NCBI GenBank assembly: GCA_022578965.1 | Contig: MU400556.1 | Location: 237,959 to 301,958, forward strand | DNA: 64,000 bases | Direction: 5' to 3' | Source of the DNA: Xylaria sp. FL1777 | Lineage: Eukaryota; Ascomycota; Sordariomycetes; Xylariales; Xylariaceae | Shown here: positions 57,558-64,000 of the stretch, piece after piece | Layout: each line of letters starts with the position of its first letter | Position numbering within the stretch: the stretch's first letter is position 1 | Translations under genes and position numbers: made by a program | Notes under the pieces: model-generated | Told to the model about the DNA's origin: nothing | What the model saw: the letters and a program-made list of their open reading frames with translations, nothing else | The model's database searches: none

Positions 57558-60099
57558 ATGAGTCCCCTCTTCTGCTTGTCTCGAGGTACTGCTTCGACCC
57601 TGAGAACCTCTAAACCACGACACTTCGTTACACTCAGAAGACGCCTCGCTTCCCCCCAGCCAGCATACTCACCTAGTCCAGCGCTGCCCGGCTCTCCACG
57701 GTTTCACCACGCCACCACTATGGATGCTCAGGATTTGAAGCATTATCTGGCCGATGCACCTCCCAGCGTCGTGAGACTGGAGATCGAGAAGCACTTTGAT
57801 CCCCTGGGCGACAAACAAAAACGTTATGCCCACTTCATCAGCAGGTTAGTCGGCCCTGTGTTCCGAACTCATGTCACATCCGACATGGCTAACCTTCGGC
57901 AAATGCAGGGCTTCCTTCGAGGGCACTAGGATTGGGCTGAGGCAGGTCTCGCCTGAGTCTGAGCCAATAGTATGCTAGATTCAAACTCAATAATACGACT
58001 GTGTAGGTGTTGACTGTGGCGTAGTTCGACTTCATCCTGGCCTTGTATAATTCGTCACATGGAGATTGGACAGGTCTGCAGTCCAAGGCTGGTATTTCGG
58101 ATGACGACTTGGATCATTTCTTCAACTATGCCGCCCAATTCCTCGGAAACACTGGTAATTACAAGAGCTTTGGAGACGCGAAGTTCATTCCAAGATGTCA
58201 AGAGTCTGTCTTTGCCGCCCTTGCCGCCACGTCTCCAGAGGCGCAACGCTTCTACCAGGCCACCGCTGGCGCCATATTCTCTGCCGACAAGCCTAGTCTT
58301 CTGCATTTGGGCTATCCTGATCAAGGTCACATGACAACATATTATCCCGGGTCCCCTGATATCACCCAGGCTGAAATCGAGGCGGTCTCGGCATGGATGG
58401 AGAAGAAGGGATTGCTTCCAGAGAATACTCGGCTGGTCAAGTCTCAGGGGAACACATTTGAGATTTTGATTGCCTCGGCCGATGCTGCTCTTCCAAGTGA
58501 CGGAGGTGACATCGGGAAAGAAACCGAGTTCAAGGTCGACGATGGTATCTTAGCCGGAAAGATACTCAAGTTGGTTTACGGGGACCACTCTAAGGAGATG
58601 GCTGCTGTGGCTGCTCAAACGAAGAGAGCAGCGGAGAATGGTGATAACGAAAACCAACAAAAGATGTATAACGCATACACCGAGTCTTTCACTAACGGCT
58701 CGCTGCTTGCTTTTAAGGATAGTCAACGTTTCTGGATACGGGATAAGGGGCCCATGGTAGAATCTAATATCGGATTTATCGAGACCTACCGAGATCCCGC
58801 CGGCATTAGAGGCGAGTGGGAAGGGTTTGCTGCCGTTGTGAACCTGGAACGCACGCGAGCATTCGGAGCTCTCGTCGACGCTGCCCCATCCCTTATTCCC
58901 CTTCTACCTTGGAGCAAGGATTTCGAGAAAGACAAATTCTTGTCTCCCGATTTCACCTCGTTGGAAGTGCTCTCTTTTGCGGGCTCGGGGGTCCCGGCAG
59001 GGATCAACATACCGAACTATGATGATATTCGGCAGACCGAGGGTTTTAAGAATGTGTCACTTGGTAACGTACTGAGTGCGAAGGCTCCAAATGAAAAAAT
59101 ACCGTTCATTGCTGAAAAGGATCTCGAGGTATATGAAAAATATCGCGATGGTGCTTTTGAGGTGCAAGTCGGCCTGCACGAACTTACAGGTCACGGCTGT
59201 GGAAAGTTGCTCCAAGAAACTTCCCCTGGAGTATTCAACTTCGATCAGGAGAACCCACCGATCTCTCCACTGACCAAAAAGCCAGTTACTACGTGGTATA
59301 AGCCCGGCCAAACCTGGGGCTCGGTCTTTGGCAGTTTAGCGGGTGCATACGAGGGTAAGTGATATCAGTTCTATGTTTTCCCTCACCTTTTATGGATTCG
59401 GCCTATTTCAAGCGCAACTATACTATTGAGGCGGTCTGCTCTTCCGCCTCATCTGCCTTGAAGGTCAATGCTAATTTTCCGGGTTAATCAGAATGCCGCG
59501 CTGAACTAGTCGCGATGTTCCTCAGCTGCGAATTTCCCGTCCTCAAAATCTTTGGCTTTGGCGACGGGTCATCAGACATCAATGGCGAAGCAGGCGACGT
59601 GCTATATGCTTCGTATCTTGGCATGGCGCGCGCTGGTCTTGCTGCGCTTGAGATGTGGGATCCTAAGAGCCGCAAATGGGGCCAGCCGCATTCCCAGGCG
59701 CGTTTCAGTATCTTCCAGTGCTTCCTACAGGCAGGCGATGACTTCTGCAAGCTTGAATATGACGGCGACAATTTAAAGGATGCCGTGATCAAGCTCGACC
59801 GGTCTAAGATTCCCACGGTCGGCCGTAAGGCCGTCGGCGAGTATCTGCAGAAATTACACATATATAAGTCAACGGCCGACGTTGAAGCGGGCACGAAATT
59901 CTTTGGCGACATGACGGATGTCGACCCTGGGTTTTGGGGCAAAAAGGTACGGGATGAGGTGCTTGCAAACAAGCAGCCCCGGAAGGTTTTTGTCCAGGCC
60001 AATACATTCCTTGATGAGGCTACGGGCAAGGTCACCTTGAAACACTACGACGCCACACCTCAAGGAATGATCCAGAGCTGGGCTGAACGTCACATTTGA
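57558..60099 (+). CDS. Dipeptidyl peptidase III (zinc metallopeptidase, M49)
   Basis: Releases dipeptides from the N-terminus of short peptides. Four exons: 57558-57844, 57909-57969, 58025-59354 and 59492-60099, giving 761 aa. The zinc-binding signature HEXXGH is HELTGH at residues 501-506. The third zinc ligand is in EECRAE, Glu559, 58 residues after the first His as in the family, and that motif is split by intron 3. Other family blocks: SSHGDWTGLQSKAGISDDDLDHF, YYPGSPDIT, GFIETYRDP and FGFGDGSSD. The first ATG adds about 54 basic, Ser/Arg-rich residues resembling a mitochondrial presequence. A second ATG (57720, MDAQDL) matches the usual cytosolic start of DPP III, so two isoforms from one gene are plausible. 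Family and exon structure are certain; localisation is inferred. Confidence 0.96.
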
Positions 60100-60631
60100 C
60101 AACGAACACAGCCATATAAAACGAGGAGTCTATTGTAGGTCTTGATTGACATAATGATTCCTGTCCTTGGTCCAGAACATCTACCGTGGGATGAATACAA
60201 CACCTAAGATCAAAGTTGGGAGCGAAGACCGCATTGATTATTAGCCGATCTCTGTTACTCCTAAATCTAACTAGAAGATTAGAAATTAGTCAGACGTAAC
60301 TTGAGCTCTTGTTTGAGAGCTAATTCACAACGTCTTAAACAGTACTTTAGAAAAAAAGCACTTGCTGCAGCCTTCTGCTTCTCTCTCGGCCTTTTATTCC
60401 ACAACAACACCAATCTCGAGTAAACGACCGTGATGCCTTTGTAGTCCTTTTTTATTGACTAAAAACCTCAATTACAGACGCCAGAATCAATGTGACCGAT
60501 GCCTCAACGTCCAGATGCAATTTGGCAGAGCCAGCCCAGTTTCCGCGATTCGCCATCCGCAATCTGTGAGTTTTCCCTCTAAAGCATCATCATAACCGAT
60601 CGAGAAAGTCCCATTCCATCGTTAGGTAGGT
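60100..60631. other. Convergent intergenic region
   Basis: 532 bases between DPP III and RPL6 stop codons. No gene or repeat recognised. Confidence 0.55.
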
Positions 60632-61529
60632 TTACCACTTCATCTCATGGGGCTTGTCGCCCTTGCGTAGACTGAAAGAGCTGGCGAGGTAGCTGGCGAG
60701 TAGGTCTACCTTCTTGATGTTGGCAAGCAAGGCCTTGTCGATGGCCTTCTGGTCCGCCGCTCGGCTGCTGCTAATCTCCTTCTTCTGTAAAAGCATTTTC
60801 GTCAGCTCTAGTTCCCCCAGTGATCGTATTTTCATGAGCTCCATACCTGTGGCTTCTCCCCCTGCTTGAAGAAGGCCTCCTCGCTGGCCTTGTCCTTGGT
60901 GGTATCGCGGGCGAAGTATTTGGGTTCTGAAACCTCGTCGATCTTGGCCTGGTCGACACCGGCGAGGTCGATCTTCTGTGAGGTGGCGATGACGTATCGG
61001 GAGTTGACGCGTCTTAGGGGAACACCGTTGATCTTGAAGGGACCAGTAACGAGGAGGACGCCCTGGTCGAGGGTCTTGAGGAGCACGACACGCTTGCCTC
61101 GGAACCGGCCAGCCAGCAGGATGAGAACGGTACCGGGTGTGAGAGAGTCGCGGGGAGCCCAAGGCCGAAGGGTCTTGCGAACCTGGATCGAAGATTGTCA
61201 GCCCCCTCTTCTAGACTCGAATTATGAAAGCCTTGTGTCTCGTCCACCACTGCCACATGCAATCCGATTAGGGACTTTTGCTCTTTTGCCCTCCGCATTC
61301 CCCCAGCCTTGGCCAATATGGACCAAATGAAGCTCGCAACAGCCAAATCTCGTAGGTTCCAAAAACTGGCTCGGCATGATATCAAATGCATCACCATCGT
61401 ATCGCTCCAACTCACCTTCTTGGGCTTGGGCTCATCCGTGGTAGGATACCATTTCTGGGCCTTCTGGGAAGGATGAGGGACCTCCCGGGTCGACTTTCCG
61501 AACTTCTTCTGTGTGCTCGGCTGCGACAT
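60632..61529 (-). CDS. RPL6: 60S ribosomal protein L6 (eL6)
   Basis: Large-subunit ribosomal protein. Three exons, 61416-61529, 60847-61182 and 60784-60632 on the minus strand, 200 aa (yeast Rpl6 is 176); all introns GT..AG and phase 0. Conserved blocks: [65 protein letters not shown] and [12 protein letters not shown], the last spanning intron 2. The start [13 protein letters not shown] is the first ATG. The first intron (233 bases) is longer than most here, as is usual for ribosomal protein genes. Divergent to RPN13. Confidence 0.95.
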
Positions 61530-62011
61530 CGTGACGTTGGTCGGGAGTGGTTGTTGGTGGAAGGGAATTGGCGGGCTGTTGGTGATGTCGTGTAGTCAAT
61601 CAAAATTCCCTTTGCGCAAAAATGGAAGATGGTTTTTGGTGGGTTTACCGAGCCCTGTGGGTGCCACATAAAACCGGGCGTTATCTCTGTGGCTTGACCC
61701 ATATCGCCGGCACTCAGCCACGTTTAAAAAGGTACAGAGGTACCCGGTATGCTCCCCCACTAACACTAAAACATTTGGACCCGGCTACCATATGTACCTA
61801 CGTACTGTCTAGGTATGAGCTAAGTAGGTACCTCCCGCATTACTGACGAAGCTTACCTGTGGCCTTGCATTCCTCTACAACAGCAAAAGCAACCACTCAC
61901 TACCTATCTCAAATCACAACACAGAGCACAAACAAAAGCAACTAGCCCACGACAGCACCACCGAAGCAATTGTCTACGTATTTTGGTAGTCTGTCTCTAC
62001 ATTTCTAGACC
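61530..62011. other. Divergent promoter region RPL6 / RPN13
   Basis: 482 bases between divergent start codons. Contains CCTA/TAGGTA motifs at 61795-61830. Probable shared promoter region for a ribosomal and a proteasomal gene. Confidence 0.5.
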
Positions 62012-63513
62012 ATGGCATCGATAGCGCCTGTTATAACCTTCAAGGCGGGCAGATGTGACCTCGATGTCTGTCCCAAACCGTCTTTCGCAGTGGCCGCCCG
62101 TACTGATGATGACTTAGACCTCTTCAAAACCATACAAGACGTCGCCCTTGCCGGATGCCGGCTTCATATATCTATACTTCGAAGATGGTATAAGCCCGTT
62201 TATGCCGGAATATTACGGCAGTGCTAAGCTAATACCACCCTAGACCTCATCCACTTCTGCTGGCGGGAGCGACCTGCACCTCTCCACGAACCCGAAATAG
62301 ATCTAGTTATGGTCCCGGGAGATGGGCACTTCGTCCCTTACGAGGCTCCTAACCCTCGTTCACCCTATACAGACGGCCGAATCTTTGTTCTCAAGTTCTC
62401 CTCGTCGTCCACACGTTATGTCTTCTGGCTGCAGTCGAAAGCGCAAGGCCCTCGAGGCAACCGAGATCCGAGCTATCTGAGCTCCCGGGATCGCAAAATC
62501 GGCGAGATCGTCGACGGCTTGCTACAGGGCGAGGAAGTCGATGTTGTCGAGGAGCTACGCCAGATCCGAGAAGACAGACATGGCGATGATGGCGATGCGA
62601 CGATGGAGGACGCCGAAGGCCGTGGAGGTTCAAATGAGCCACACGGTGGTAGTGGAGGCGCTGGAGCCGATGCTACAGGCGGTGACGTGCGGGAAGAGGG
62701 TGAAGATGCTCGGGAAGGCGGAGCAGATGGAGCCAGAGCGTAGGTGATCCTTTATTTACAGTTATATGGCGTATCGAAGGGACCACCGGCGCACAAGAAC
62801 GCATAGCATTCGTTTACAGAAAAAAAAAATCGAGAGGAGGATTTATCATTATCTCCCTCAAAACTACTGTGTACTACTAGAGATGAGTCTCAATGCAATG
62901 AGGACCACGATTATTTCTCGCGTTCTTGCTGCCCACATGTGCGGTACGCCTACCAGAACTACTACGCTAACACGATGTTAGTGCTGCCTCTGGGGTTCCC
63001 GATGCCGCGACGGCAGTGAGAAATTTCCTCGACTCATTGAAGGGAGGCGCTCATGCGGCAGCGAGCCAGGGAGAGGGCAAGCTCTATCCTCTCTTGTCAG
63101 ATCTTCTCACACCACCTACAACCGTACCCATGGCACGAACCGCAACAGAACAGCGGATAGACGATCTCTTGGGGTTCCTCCCACCTGCAGTGTTGGTGCT
63201 CTCACAGCAAGGCGACCATGGGGATAGCACAGCCGAACCAACCGCGGATGCAGTAGAGGCCGCCAAGGCCGCCATGAGCCTCGGGCAGAAGAAGGCGCTA
63301 ATCGAGAAGGTGTTGCGGAGTCCACAATTCCATCAAAGCCTGACTAGCCTTACAATGGCGCTTCGAGACGGTGGTTTGCCTACTGTGGCTGATGCACTCT
63401 CTATCAAGGTTGAGAACGGTGGCTATATGAGAGGGAGCCAGATGCCCCTGGGAGGTGGAGATGCTGTCGAGGCTTTCGTCGAGGGTGTAAAAAGGACGGT
63501 ACAAGAGAAGTGA
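62012..63513 (+). CDS. RPN13: Proteasome ubiquitin receptor Rpn13 (ADRM1)
   Basis: Subunit of the 19S regulatory particle that binds ubiquitin and, in most species, recruits the deubiquitinase UCH37. Four exons: 62012-62065, 62118-62187, 62244-62739 and 62982-63513, giving 383 aa. The Pru domain is at about 6-135 (ITFKAGRCD, PLPDAGFIYLYFEDDLIHFCWRER, TDGRIFVLKFSSSSTRYVFWLQ). An acidic, Gly-rich linker follows at about 170-205. The DEUBAD domain is at about 220-380 (AVRNFLDSLKG, TATEQRIDDLLGFLPPAVL, KKALIEKVLRSPQFHQSL). Yeast Rpn13 lacks that C-terminal part; its presence is normal in filamentous fungi. The first intron uses the unusual donor GTCTGT, and the 242-base last intron lies in the linker. 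Reading on without splicing gives unrelated sequence. Confidence 0.92.
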
Positions 63514-63947
63514 ATGAGGATGTCGTTGACGTAATGATTAATAGCACGGAGATATTTGGTGTTACAATTGTCCACAACGCAGGATCTGAGATGGGACCGT
63601 TGACTGATTGCTTAACTTCCTCTGTGATATACTTCGGTAACCCTGCCCGATTCTCGCAATGAATCTACAGATATAGTAAGTACTGCTATGATCCGAGCTC
63701 AGTTTTGTACCTTGGCAGTAAGTGCGGGATTGGAAGCCGGTAGTTCGCACTCCCTCGTATCTTGGTCAGTATCCCAAAATGCTTCGCGTAGTCTTAGTGA
63801 GCGAAGAACAATGATAAGTAGCCGTTGTTCCGTACTTAATGCGATTGAGCAAGCCAGGGAACAGTATCTCGCAAGACAGTGAAATCTGAAATCTGCAAGT
63901 GCTCAATGGTATTAAACGGTTACTCAAGAGAGAGTAGAGAATGGTAT
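63514..63947. other. 3' flank of RPN13
   Basis: 434 bases of ordinary unique sequence after the RPN13 stop. A minus-strand ORF (63562-63750) and a plus-strand ORF (63688-63882) show no protein features. Confidence 0.5.

Positions 63948-64000
<53 letters not shown>
63948..64000. repeat. Homopolymer of 53 G at the window end
   Basis: From 63948 to the last base every position is G. Unbroken G runs this long are not typical of fungal genomes. They are characteristic of the no-signal base calls of two-colour sequencing or of a contig terminus, so I treat this as a likely artefact. Confidence 0.9.

Noticed and set aside
1..64000. CRISPR arrays, transposons or viral insertions
   Set aside because: No regularly spaced repeats and no transposase, reverse transcriptase or viral-like frames; repeats found are simple tetranucleotides and microsatellites.

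Overview
This window looks like ordinary nuclear DNA of a filamentous ascomycete (Pezizomycotina, most likely a Sordariomycete). The evidence is short spliceosomal introns (mostly 50-100 bp with GT..AG ends), fungal-type proteins (a zinc-responsive Zap1/ZafA-like regulator, a LIM-RhoGAP of the Lrg1 type, sterol C-3 dehydrogenase Erg26, the assembly factor Atp10) and gene spacing of about one gene per 3 kb with genes on both strands. There are no operons, and neighbours are mostly functionally unrelated housekeeping genes. I rebuilt intron-exon structures by matching splice sites to reading frame. Coordinates given as a gene span therefore include introns, and exon limits are in each entry.

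Left part (1-16.5 kb): the 5' half of the U5 snRNP helicase gene BRR2 running off the left edge; a coiled-coil protein; clamp-loader subunit RFC2; a five-helix membrane protein fused to an alpha/beta-hydrolase domain that seems to have lost its nucleophilic serine; an uncharacterised gene whose frame is interrupted by one TAG; a predicted secreted zinc deaminase; and a polyglutamine-containing unknown protein. Middle (17-43.2 kb): a UBE2Z-like E2 with a second UBC-fold domain and a 12-base micro-exon, ERG26, LRG1, two uncharacterised proteins, a mitochondrial HMG-box protein with a long Lys/Ala tail, the splicing helicase PRP5, a small protein with an acylation motif at its N-terminus, and the Zap1-like regulator. 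Right part (44.9-63.5 kb): RPL35, the Golgi SNARE GOS1, ATP10, branched-chain 2-oxoacid dehydrogenase E2, gluconokinase, dipeptidyl peptidase III, RPL6 and the proteasome ubiquitin receptor RPN13. The window ends in 53 consecutive Gs, probably a sequencing or assembly artefact.

Themes: RNA splicing (BRR2, PRP5), the ubiquitin-proteasome system (UBE2Z-like E2, RPN13), mitochondria (HMG-box protein, ATP10, branched-chain E2, possibly DPP III) and translation (RPL35, RPL6) recur, but as scattered genes and not as a cluster. I found no CRISPR, no clear transposon, no confident tRNA and no secondary-metabolite cluster. I did not find a convincing new multi-gene system. The observations most worth a second look are the hydrolase without its serine, the tandem-UBC E2, the secreted deaminase, and the gene interrupted by one TAG.
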